The notes beneath the pieces are model-generated. The model did not search any database and was not told where the DNA came from. It worked only from the letters and a program-made list of their open reading frames with translations. Positions 12,244 through 23,734 of a DNA stretch of 64,000 nt are shown one piece after another (positions within the stretch are counted from its first letter, which is position 1; the number at the start of each line of letters is the position of its first letter). This DNA is from Paraphysoderma sedebokerense (taxonomy: Eukaryota; Blastocladiomycota; Physodermatomycetes; Physodermatales; Physodermataceae). The stretch is from the NCBI GenBank assembly GCA_025602915.1, contig JAHLJZ010000006.1:62001-126000 (forward strand), given 5' to 3'. Made by a program: the position numbers and the translations under genes.

Positions 12244-12693
12244 TGCCGCTGCCGCTGTGTTCACGGATGTAAATAATATCAGTAAACTGTCCATTGACGG
12301 GACTAATATGCTGGATTTATCGCAATTGTAAAAGACGATTAACAGAAATGCATAGTGGCAATAGTAATATAGATAATTACAATATGCGTTTGAATAGCGC
12401 TCATCATTGTCCGAAGTAAAAGGTTACTCCTCTTCCTGAGTGTTCAATGATATCGAAATTCCAAACAAAAGGAAAGGCAAACCGCGAATTCTGCCCGTGA
12501 CGAATTCCTCCCTTTCCGAATTTGCATCCATTCTTATCGACATCCACTCTCTTTTTCCTCCCAATTTTGCTTCCATTCACATTCACAGCAATCGCCGACA
12601 ACTTTCGTTTTTTCCACAGATTAATACAAAGCAACCCGCCTCGTAATCCGCTGTTGTCGCCCGTTCCTTCAGCTTGTTGCAATTAACCAGACC
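12244..12693. other. Intergenic region upstream of Sec24 C/D
   Basis: 450 bp from the DUF4604 stop to the Sec24 C/D start. It is pyrimidine-rich from about 12480 to 12620, compatible with a promoter and 5' UTR. No coding feature is seen. Confidence 0.5.
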
Positions 12694-15600
12694 ATGTCAC
12701 AGCAACAATTTCCACCGAGACCTCCATTTCCGAACCAGCCCGGTTCAGGATATAACTCTCCCCAGTATGCAGGAAGCCCAAATATGAGTATGCAAGGCAG
12801 ACCTCCCTTCAGACCTCAACAGCCTATGGGTCAGGGTACGTTTTGTTGTGCTGGCATCTTGAACACTTTACGATTTTGTGTTTCTTATTCTAATGTTGCG
12901 CAAAAAAACAATACATTTTGCCAAGGAACAAAATGATTCTACTTTCAACTGTAATGAAATCATTGTATTCAGACGTTTGATTTGTGTTTTCACCTTGGAT
13001 TTGCTTGTGTCGAGAGGGATTGTCGCTTTAACCGTATATTGACTGATTCCAACATGATTATAATAGGAATGCCCCCTAGACCGATGCCGCCAGGAGCCCC
13101 TCCTCAGGGTCAGCAGCAGCAGCCTGGATCAATGCAAGGATCTCCACAGTTACCAATGCGCCCTCCCTTTCAGCAAATGCAACAACCTTCCCCGAATCAG
13201 ATGCAACAACCACCTCCTAATTCTGCGATCCCAACCAGACCCCCTATGCCTGCACAACCAGGTATGCCTCCACATCAGGCGATGCAGCCACCTCCACCAT
13301 CAATGACACCTCCTCCTACTGGATTTCCCTCAGATGGACGGCCTGTTCTTCAGCATGGCGGACAACAGCCCCCGCAACAATTTCAGAACTCTGCTCCCAT
13401 GATGCCTCCCCAACAACGCCCTCCTTTCCCTCAAAATCAACAGCAAAATGCTCCACCCCCGAGTGCAGCTTCTCCTCCTAATACCACCCCGTCTGCAGGT
13501 AGAAGGGCTTATCCTGATCAAGGGTTCTACACTGGCGGCGCAACCCCGCCGATGTCTCAACAGAATCGCCCCCCGTATGGTGCCCCGCCAATGAATGCAC
13601 AAAACAGCATGAACGGCATGACGAATCAAATGTCCCAAATGAATCTTCAATCTCAACCACCTCAACCCTCCTTTCAACCTCCACCACAGCCGTCCCAACA
13701 ATTCCAACCTCCAGGACAACCACAGATGATGTACCAGCCCCAGCAGATGTCGCCGCCTACTCAACGCGCACCGGTACCATTTCAACCCGGTATGCCTACC
13801 GGGCCCCCTCGTCAAGGTTCAGATTTAACTTCTCCTGTATCTTCAGCTCCGGGTCAAGTCCCAAGCAAATCCCGCATCGATCCCAATCAAATTCCGTCCC
13901 CAGTTGTAGTTCATGAAGCAGATCAAGAAACGTTTAACAAAGAACCTTTCAGAACGTGCTCAAAGCAAATGCCGCCCTTATCGTGCTCTGATTTTAAAGT
14001 AATTGACGAAGGAAATTGTAGTCCACGATACATGAGGTTAACCACTTATAACGTACCGTGTTCGGATGAACTGTTATCGCAAAGCATGTTGCCGCTTGGA
14101 CTGCTTGTGCAACCACTAGCAGAACAAGTGGAAAGAGAGGTCTGTCTTTTGTTTATTCTTTACCTCTTGTTATTTTCAGCGGATATCTGACTTGTTATGC
14201 AGGCCCCGATAGAAGTTGTAGATTTCGGAGAGACAGGCCCACTCAGGTGCAGGCGTTGTAAAGCTTACATAAATCCATTCATGCAATTCTCTGATGGTGG
14301 AAGACAATTCATCTGCAACTTTTGCCGAATCGATAACGAGGGTATGAGCAATGTTGTAACTTGCTGTACTTTGGGGTTTTATTTCATTAACCACTCTGTC
14401 TGTTACGGTTTATCTAGTGCCGGCGGAATATTTCTGTAACCTCGATATGGCGGGTCGCCGTGTCGATATCATGCAACGACCTGAACTCCGTTACGGTTCC
14501 ATAGAATTTGTTGCTTCGAAGGAGTATATCGCTCGACCACCTCAATCGGCTTCATATATTTTTGCTATTGACGTCTCCTGGAATGCGATTCAAAGTGGTA
14601 TGCTGAGGAAAGTCATGGAAAGTATCAAAGATTTACTGTATGGAAGCGGCGGAGCTTTGTTTCCGACTGGTAAGACGGATGAAAAAGGTAGACCTCTCTA
14701 CAAAGCTATCCCGGAAGGGACGAAAATTGCGATCGTTACATATGACAAAGCGGTGCACTTCTACAACCTTAGCGTATGTTGTCCTCTAATCTTTCCGACT
14801 GAGCTCACAACTCGTCTTCGATTCTAAATCGCATGGTGGTTTGGTACCGTAGTCTGCCTACGATCAACCGCGAATGCTGTTGGTACCAGATATAGATGAT
14901 ATCTTTGTTCCGATTCATGATGGATTCTTAGTTGATCCGTATGAATCTCAAACGGTCGTTGAAAGTTTATTAGATAGCATTCCAGCCATGTTTGCAGAAA
15001 ATAGAAGTGCAGAAGCTGCAATGGGTGCTGCTGTCGCTAGCGTTATCAGTGCATTAGTAAGTGCCTGTTATCGATACGAGGTACTATAATGAACTAACAT
15101 TCGCGGCCTAGGAAAACCGCGGCGGCAAAATCTTCTTGTTTCAAACTTCTTTGCCAAATTTTGGACCTGGATCGCTGAAATCCAGAGAGGATCCAAAAAT
15201 TATGAATACCGATAAAGAAAAGAGTTTATACGTTCCTCAAGATAACTATTATAAGAAGCTGGCGGAACAAGCTGTGACTCATGGCATTTCCGTCGATCTA
15301 TTTCTGGTCGTTAATAGTTACGTTGATATTTCTACAGTCGGTTCGTACTTGGTTTGCTTAATGGTTTGTAACATTGAAGGTCCCGTAGTTAATGACATGT
15401 TTAAAGGTATTTTGTCGATTTTGACCGGGGGCGAAACTTTCCACTATCCTCACTTCGAGTACGACCGTGACGGTATTCGGCTCTATGCTGATTTCAAGAG
15501 AGCGTTGACGCGACCCACAGGATTTAACGCCTTAATGAGGATTAGAACATCCAATGGTTTGTCAAGTCAACTATTATCTCGGAAGTGCTGTTTTAATGTT

Positions 15601-17021
15601 TTATTTTCAAAATAGGTCTTAAGGTGACTGATCATTACGGTAACTTTGCGACAAAAGATGGTACCGATATAGAGTTAGCCTCTGTCGATTCGGACAAGGC
15701 AATTGGCGTAGCGATTAAACATGACGCCAAATTGGACGAGAAGTTGGATTCGTCATTCCAATGCGCCTTGTTATATACTACTTCTACGGGTCAGCGCAGG
15801 ATCAGAATTCACAACCTTTCAGTACCTAATACGACGTTATTGGGGAATGTTTTCAGATATGCCGAAATGGACGTGACCCTGAATTACATTGCGAAGAGCG
15901 GTACGTGTCATTTTTACGTTCCATCGAAATTCAGTCTAAATTCATTCACTCACTATAATCTTAGCTGTGTCCGCCGCTTTGAACTTACCTCTTGCTTCTG
16001 TTCGAGATCAACTTACTGAGAAATGTGTTAAAATCCTTGCGTCATATCGAAAAAATTGTGCATCATCCACATCACCCGGTCAACTTATCTTACCGGAATC
16101 ATTCAAACTCTTCCCACTCTATACATTAGCCTTGCAAAAGTCCAAAGCTCTAAGGGCAGGAGAGTTAAGTGTGGATGCTAGAGTTCAGTTGATGAGGTTG
16201 ATCAAAAGTATGGGCGTGGCTAGTAGTGTGCCGTTCTTCTATCCAAGGATGTTGCCTTTGTTCAATCTAGATCCTGATGTAAGCACGAGTGATATTTATT
16301 CCTGAACCTCGTTTTTGTGGCCATCCTAATTGAGCAATTTTCGCATAGATTGGCAAAATTGATGAAGTCACTGGTAGGATAAAAATTCCCGGTGCAATCC
16401 GTGTCAGTTACGAGAGACTTGATAATGCGGGTGTTTATTTGATTGGTTTGTTTTGACTTCTGTTTTCGTACACATGATTGGTCTGCATATATGCTGACGT
16501 TACCTTAATCCGCGATAGAAAACGGTGTTTGGATGATGTTATGGGTAGGCCGTAATGTGCCCCAGGAATTTTTGCAGGCTGTCTTCGGCGTCGATAGAAT
16601 AGAAGCTATTGACATTCGCCAGGTACGTCTACGCTGCCTATTCACTTATTCATTAATTGTTCGATCTTCTTCCAACCGACAGTATCTAATTGAAATGATT
16701 CTATTACGTAGCGACTGTTACCGACACTTCCGTCCCCGCCCTCGCAACAAGCCCGAGCTGTTATCAACTCAGTGTTGATCAAATACGGAAAGATTATGCC
16801 TCTACAAATTGTACGTCAGGGATTAGACCCTCATGAGTTGGAATTCATGAATTGGATGGTTGAAGATAAAAACAATGATGGATTAAGTTATGTGGATTAC
16901 TTGTGCCATGTTCATCGATTGATTCAAAATGAGGTTTGTTCTTGAAATGTTGCTCTTCATGGCTCTTCTTCGTGTGGCTGATACGATTAAATGACTTCAG
17001 GTGAAGGCGGATTCATATTAG
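12694..17021 (+). CDS. SEC24: COPII cargo adaptor, Sec24 C/D type
   Basis: Thirteen exons: 12694-12835, 13067-14139, 14203-14341, 14418-14773, 14853-15056, 15112-15340, 15407-15556, 15616-15900, 15965-16278, 16349-16445, 16519-16622, 16712-16933, 17001-17021; 1111 aa. Residues 1-~310 are Pro/Gln/Met-rich. The zinc finger is CRRC (~421-424) and CNFC (~442-445). Landmarks GETGPLRCRRCKAYINPFM, ASYIFAIDVSW, NTDKEK and IRTSNGL match SEC24C/D of animals, as does the C-terminal MVEDKNNDG...SYVDYL stretch. Role: COPII inner coat, cargo selection. The first intron (231 nt) is unusually long for this window. The last coding exon is only 21 nt. The 66-nt intron 15341-15406 has no in-frame stop. Several introns match those of the A/B paralog in position and phase. 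Confidence 0.96.
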
Positions 17022-17330
17022 GTAGCGAAAGAGACGTATAGATTATTGCTATTAACTATGTATTCGGTTTGGTGATGGGGTTGACATCAGTTGGATCAAG
17101 GACGTTGCCAAGAAGAATGAATTTCTGCAGAGAATTGACATTTATTATCAGCAATTTACTTCCATATTGTGTTTACACTGTACAATATACAGATCCCTTA
17201 AGAGTTTATCTATCTATAAGTCGTTTATTGAGGTCTTGGAATATGTTTCAGCATGTCCAAGTCACACGAACAAAGGACGAAGGACGGAAATCTTAATACG
17301 TTCTTCATCCTGTCTTTCCACTCATCAAAG
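17022..17330. other. Short intergenic region
   Basis: 309 bp between Sec24 C/D and PIG-T, same strand. Open codons run upstream of the chosen PIG-T start from about 17253, but residues there do not look like signal peptide. Nothing else is seen. Confidence 0.5.
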
Positions 17331-19862
17331 ATGAAAACTTTACCTCCAGTGATATTATCTGTGCTGGTGGCAACTACTCTCGGTGCATTTGTGCTTGCTG
17401 TTTCGAAAGAATCTTTCACCGAACAACTACATTTACAGCATCTACCTGACGGAAAAGTGCTTGCTGAGTTTGAATTTATTACCACATCTTATGTTTCCGG
17501 TAAGTGCACCTTAAAATGTTATTTACGACACCCTTATATGAATTCTGATTGTCCTCTCATTCTTTCAATGTCAATTTGTCTCAATACGACATGATTCAGA
17601 CGACAATTACAATCTCTTTCCGCGAATCCTCTCACAAGTCTTAGATCGGTACGATGTAAATGAAATGCATTTAACTTTTACACAGGGTAGGTGGAACTAT
17701 GAAAAATGGGGTTACCCAATTCAAAGCTCTGCTCCGACAGGGGTAGAATTGTGGGCTTGGTTAAAGAAATCTGATCGGTATGGGTTTAGTGTTCTGTTGT
17801 TATTTTCGCGATTATTTGTTTTGATTTTGAGATCAAATGGAATACACCGAAGGAGGAAAATAAGTTTTTCAAGATGTACTAAACAGGTGTTGATAGACTT
17901 GTCTAACGTTTATATTTATTCAATTTCATTCAAAACGTTTATTCTTCGACACTTCGATGTCTTGCTTCCGGTCTCAGAACGGACGCAACATGGAAAGGAT
18001 TTACGAATGCCTTGAGTGGATTGTCTTGCGCTTCTTTAAATTATATTGATTCCTCGCTCAGTGCTAGACCAGTGTTATCATTCAAAGCAACCAGCAACGG
18101 TTCGTTTCGTTTCATTTGCTACATCGTGGATCGTATCTTCGGATGAGGAGAGGAGAGTTGTACTAATGGCCGTCTTTTGGCACTATATGGGCCATAGTTA
18201 CGAACCAGAAGTTTGAGGTAGACCTACGCCATGGCTCCTTACCGAGGGAAGGAGTATGTACAGAAAATTTGACACCGTGGGTCAAACTGTTGCCGTGTAG
18301 ATCGAAGGTAAGTCTTCCCTTCTCGGGTAGTTTGTACTGTAGAATCTGGCTTCCTAATGGCTGACCACTTCCGTGTATCGGCTAAGGCGGGAATAGCTCG
18401 ACTACTAAACGCTTACAAGCTTTTTGATAATTCTTTTTATTCAATGGGAGTTCATGTTGATACCATTTGTTCCGTACGTATTAAGTTATTGTGCGAGCAA
18501 TTGTTGATTATTCGGGTTTTAACGTTATTTAAGTCGAAGGAGTGCGAGGTCATTCAGCGCCGATTAAAACAAACTTTAGCGATCGTTTTCGATCCAGCTC
18601 GCGAAGCGGAAAAACGAGGTAATGTCAAGAAATCCTTGAATTTCTGGGTTAAATATGCTCATTAATATGCCATCCGACAGATTGGTCGCTATCTTCTTTA
18701 TTTTCACGACCTCTCCAAGGATCATGTCCCCTTGCCAGTCAAAGTTCTGTTTTGGTGACGTTGCCACAGAATACAAATGAATGGACCATCAAACCAACAA
18801 GTTTTACAGAACAGAGAAAAGATGATACGAAAACTCTCGCAGTATATGATTTGAAGACAGTTAATAACGATCTTGACATTGGATTTTCGTGGAAACGTGA
18901 CGGAAAAAGTATTTATTGTGAGTATTAAATAACAGATGTATGAAGTGTTGAAATTTTGAAGTATCTCAAATCTGACTTTTTCTTTGGCACAGTGAATTCA
19001 CCGCCCAAACCGCGAGTTTACGTTCGACGACATTCAGTTGGATATGGTCAAGAAAGAGGCGGTGTCATCATCACTTTTACCAATACTTCACCAAACAATG
19101 TTTCAGTTGTCTACTACGATTTAATACCGTGGTTCTTGCAGCTGTATATACATACGCTCAAGCTATCTGCAAAATATTTAGACGCGAAAAACGCTGATAG
19201 TATGTCTCGATGCGGGCTGTCTTTTCTTGCTTGTTGCTTACTAAACCTTTTGTTGTCGATTTTCACTAGATTCAGAAACATCTGACTCGCTTGTTCCCGA
19301 GAGCTTTTACTACCATTCCGCAATCGACCGGGTTCGCCCATCGGTGATAGAAATGAAACTGAACTTACGAAGCAATTCAGTTACAACAATGACGTTTGAT
19401 TACGACATGGCATTTTTACGATACGCTGAGCATCGACCTGATGCCAATAGAGGCGTGGATGTTGGGTATGCTTATGCATATATTTTAAGTATATTTCACG
19501 TTCACTGATGAGTGTCTTTTTGAAATGATAGATCTGCTGTGGTGACGGTCCCGTTAGATTATGCCAATGATACTATCATTCCCGTTTCCAGTAGGATACA
19601 AATGAATAGTGACGAAAGGCCTCAAGAGTACGTATGATGACCGTTTAATCTTTTTCCCCGTATCACTAATTCTAACCGTAGACTCCGGTCTGTGTAAAGA
19701 TTAAGAATTTATACGGACCACTTTCTTGTGCCGTTGGCGACTCCTGATTTCAGCATGCCATATAATGTGATTACGTTTAGTTGTACAGTTGTGGGTTTTT
19801 TCTTCGGTTCTATGTTCAATATGATCACTAGACGCTTCGTGGCTGTTCCTAGTGCGCAATAA
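17331..19862 (+). CDS. PIGT: GPI transamidase subunit PIG-T/Gpi16
   Basis: Eleven exons: 17331-17499, 17600-17777, 17978-18099, 18198-18307, 18387-18473, 18534-18618, 18681-18908, 18993-19199, 19270-19465, 19532-19627, 19700-19862; 546 aa. The start at 17331 gives a clean signal peptide ([19 protein letters not shown]). Diagnostic blocks follow in family order: [75 protein letters not shown], and near the C-terminus [12 protein letters not shown] leading into one transmembrane helix (~510-530). Role: ER membrane complex that cleaves the GPI signal and attaches the anchor. The [14 protein letters not shown] cysteine is where PIG-T is known to bond to PIG-K. The last acceptor is ambiguous by two codons (19699 or 19705). 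Confidence 0.95.
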
Positions 19863-20301
19863 ATTGATGTTACGGTTATCACCAGGAAGTCTCTAGGATA
19901 AGCCTTGCTACGTTAAATAAAGTAACTAGATACCATGGTGTCTATATGTAATAGAACGATTACTCTACGCGGAGGATACAGGCTTATATTCAGAAGTTCC
20001 CCTCATCGGTCGATGTCTGTCCTTGGAGGCGCGGAGACGACCGAGACGCGACAAGAGGAGGAGAGCAGAAGGAGGATGTTAGAAGGAACTTTTACAATCC
20101 ACACACCCACACAGTAATATCGATTGCTTGTTATATATTTGCTCATTTCGACCTTTGTGTTGCCGGATGTACCAGTTGGTCGATACAAGGAGCTCACTCT
20201 CCATCCATCCTCATTTGTGTTGACTCCTTTCCTTTTGTCGTCCTTCCACGACCAATTCCACCACCGACAAATCTTAGGGTTGCTTCATCTCACTCCGCGG
20301 A
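19863..20301. other. Intergenic region upstream of RAD54
   Basis: 439 bp between the PIG-T stop and the Rad54 start. AATAAA-like sequence near 19914 could end the PIG-T transcript; 20160-20280 is pyrimidine-rich. No other feature is seen. Confidence 0.5.
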
Positions 20302-23300
20302 ATGGGTACAGCAGCAAAGAGAGCGTCAAAGTACTCATCCGATACAGACTTTGATGAAGATGAATCTTATCGCTCACAAAGCGAAGATGATAGCTTCTCC
20401 CCACCTTCCAAGAAGGCAAAAGCCACCCTCAAGCAACCTCAAAAGTTGTCAAATGTGACGAACAGCCCGGTCAAGGCTACCAATTCAGCCTTAGGGACTA
20501 AAATTGGAATGTCTTCGCTTAATTCTAGGCCAAGATTAGGAGGAATATACCATCCGAAGGTGAGTGATTCGTATCAGCGTTCCCGCATTAATGCTATTCA
20601 GAATATGCAACATGATGACAAATTTATGCAAACTTTCAATTTCTCCAGAATATCCTGTCTAAACCATTTAAAGTTCCTACATTTGTAAAACCACCATCCG
20701 GTTTCGATGTATCCAATGCCTCGCAAGCTGGCCCCAAATCTCTCGGTATGCGTATTGTTCATAGGCCGACTCAGCGGCCGCTACACGATCCTGAAGCGGA
20801 AGGAGCAATCATCTTGCACGAACCACCGAGATTATCAATAGAAGAACAGCTGAAGCAGAAGGATTCGAAAGATCAGCCAAAGCTGGTGCATGTGGTCGTT
20901 GATCCTACCTTGAGCAAGATTTTGCGACCTCACCAAATTGAAGGTGTTAAATTCATGTACGACTGTGTTACAGGAATGAAAGTGCCCGATATATACGGAT
21001 GTATTATGGCAGATGGGATGGGACTTGGCAAGACGTTGCAATGTACGTATCAACAGGCTTCTGCTTCTACATCCATCAACTTATACTGTTGACCTCAAAG
21101 GTATTACACTGCTATGGACGCTACTCAAACAATCTCCGGAGGCTGGTAAGCCAACGATTGAAAAGGCCGTCATAGCCTGCCCGTCAAGTTTGGTTCGCAA
21201 CTGGGCGAATGAACTTATAGTAAGGCATCACTTCATCTTCGATCGATAATTCATCCATCGTTACTAAGATGCTTCTAGAAATGGCTCGGTCCAAATCGAA
21301 TACACCCCCTCGCTTGCGATAATAAAGGCTCCAAGGAACAAATCCAACGAGATCTTCGAAATTTTGCAACTGCCCATGGAAGGATGCTGATGCATCCAGG
21401 TTCATTATTTCTGACTTCCACGCGCTATGTATCTTCGTAGTAACGTGCTCTTTTTCTCCCTTTCAGTGTTGATCATCTCATACGAAACATTACGCATAAA
21501 TACAAAAATGCTTCAATCCACTAATATCGGCTTGCTTCTTTGTGACGAAGGCCACAGGCTAAAGAATCCAAACTCGCAAACGTTCCAAGCTTTGAACACA
21601 TTGAATGTCAAACGACGTGTCATTCTATCGGGTACCCCCATTCAAAATGATTTAACAGAATATTTCGCTTTACTCAATTTTTCATGCCCTGGGTTATTGG
21701 GTTCGGAATCCGAATTGAGTAAGTTCAATACTCACTTGAATATAGCAATTGAACTTTATATTTACAATCGTCTCATAGGACGAAATTTCGAAAATCCTAT
21801 TTTACGTGGACGAGATGCAATGGCAACCGAAAAAGAACGTCAAATTGGGGAAGAAAAATTGCTGGAACTTGCTGGCATAGCTAGTCAAGTGATTATTCGG
21901 CGAACATCGACTTTACTCTCAAAATACCGTACGTGTTTGCCAAATGCTGATATCCAATTGTTTAATTAAGCCCATGACTGTTCGTTTTCCATAAAGTACC
22001 CATCAAGTTTGAACATGTAGTGTTCTGTAAACTCAGCGAAACGCAGCTGAAACTTTACAAAGCTTTTGTTGAATCGAAGGACGTCAAACGATTGCTGTCC
22101 GGTGCAACATCTCAGCCGTTGAAGGCAATTACTTTTCTAAAGAAACTATGCAATCATCCTTCACTACTTGAAGACGTAGATGTTCGGTCCCTTACTCCGG
22201 ACGCCATCCCAGAGAATTGGAATTCTAAATCACTTGTCGTGAGTTGGTCGGGGAAGTTATTGGTCTTAGACAAGATGTTGAAGATGATAAAGGAAACCAC
22301 AAAAGATAAAATTGTCTTAATTTCAAATTATACCCAGACATTAGATACTTTTGAACAGTTATGCAGAATCCGCGGTTACGGATGCCTGCGCTTGGATGGA
22401 ACAATGACGATTCCGAAACGACAGAAATTGGTAGATCAGTTCAACAACCCTAATGGCAGCGGTATGTTTAATCCTTATTACTCTTGGGATCTAAATAATC
22501 TTGCAATTTAACCTCTTTGACAGAATTTGTTTTTTTACTGAGCAGCAAAGCAGGCGGTTGTGGTTTAAATTTGATCGGTGCAAACAGACTTGTTCTCTTC
22601 GGTATATATTCCATCTATCTATACTTCAAATGATTTGCTTACACATGCAATGGGTCTCTAATCTGGTTGAACACAGATCCGGATTGGAATCCAGCCTCTG
22701 ATATGCAAGCATTAGCTCGAGTCTGGCGCGGTATGTGAATTTGATTATCACCGCAATGTTGAAACAGGTAGTGACCAAAATTTTCCTTCCCAGATGGTCA
22801 AAAGAAGACCTGTTTTATTTATCGGTTCATTGCCACCGGCACTATTGAAGAAAAAATATTCCAACGGCAATGTCATAAGCAGCTAGTATGTTACTTTTTA
22901 TATATGTCCGTCTCGCTTGGCCCCGCTGTAACATGAAAATTCGCAGTTATCAAATTGTGTTGTCGATGAAGAAGTAGACGTGGAGCGGCATTTCGCTCTC
23001 GAAAATCTGCGTTTATTATTCTCTCTGAATGAATCTACCCTTTGCGATACCCACGACACATTCAAGTGTAAACGTTGTGTTAATAATCGGTACACCTCGA
23101 CTCTTTACTATAGCAGACTTCAGCTCATGACTGACATTGCGTTGTATCCCTACTTTGCTTAGCCAATACAAACCGCCACCCAACTCGGAAGATGATGAAG
23201 TATCAGCACAGAATATGGCAACTGACATGTCACTTTGGAATCATTATAGTCAGGTTGAACTCCATAAAATACCCGATCCAATGATAAGAGAATGTGGGAA

Positions 23301-23361
23301 GGAACTCGTCACATTTGTGTTCCAACAGAAAAGTCATGAGAGCATTTTGATGAAGAATTAA
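20302..23361 (+). CDS. RAD54: Rad54-type SNF2 DNA translocase
   Basis: Twelve exons: 20302-20559, 20649-21042, 21101-21219, 21279-21399, 21467-21718, 21779-21928, 21997-22461, 22524-22601, 22677-22730, 22794-22885, 22947-23089, 23163-23361; 774 aa (human RAD54L is 747). The N-terminus is acidic and Ser/Lys-rich. Motif [10 protein letters not shown] (~206-214), motif II DEGH (~323-326), motif [11 protein letters not shown], motif [19 protein letters not shown] and motif VI ARVWRDGQKK are intact. The Rad54-specific C-terminal zinc-binding part is present: [14 protein letters not shown]-like SLWNHY, and [10 protein letters not shown] near the end. Role: ATP-driven remodelling with Rad51 in homologous recombination. 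The 60-nt intron 21719-21778 has no in-frame stop. Confidence 0.96.
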
Positions 23362-23734
23362 ACTCAAAAATGTAACAATATTTTGGATGTACTTAAATTA
23401 TTCTTGTTCTTTTCACGCACAAAATGGGTCTTTAACGATGTACGGGCTTTTCTGGACGAAACGGTATATGCCGGATCAATATATGTAGACTAATGAATTT
23501 TTGATGGTGTACTTAATAAGAGTGAGATAAACCGGCTCTGAAAAGTATCAGGCCCTTCTTCGTCCTTCAGATCAGTGGTTGTCATTTGGTTTACCTTCTC
23601 ACTTTCGCTCTTCGCGGCATTCTTCGCCTTAAGAATAACGCCCACGCCGAACACTTTGGACCAGATTGTATAAAAGTGCTTTATTGCAGTATTAATAAAT
23701 TGTTCTCTAATGTCCTTTTCAATTGCCACTGCCT
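23362..23734. other. Convergent intergenic spacer
   Basis: 373 bp between the 3' ends of Rad54 (+) and CFAP43 (-). A minus-strand open stretch (23490-23729) has no splice or homology support. Nothing else is seen. Confidence 0.5.

Noticed and set aside
13330-13815. Long minus-strand open frame opposite Sec24 C/D
   Set aside because: It mirrors the Pro/Gln repeat-rich N-terminus; composition is Arg/Leu/Trp low complexity with no domain, as expected for an antisense shadow.
17253-17330. Upstream in-frame ATG for PIG-T
   Set aside because: It would place 26 polar residues before a clear signal peptide that begins at 17331.
23490-23729. Small minus-strand gene downstream of CFAP43
   Set aside because: 79 codons with no recognisable features, in a convergent spacer and partly 3' UTR; no splice continuity with CFAP43, whose family-like end is at 23735.
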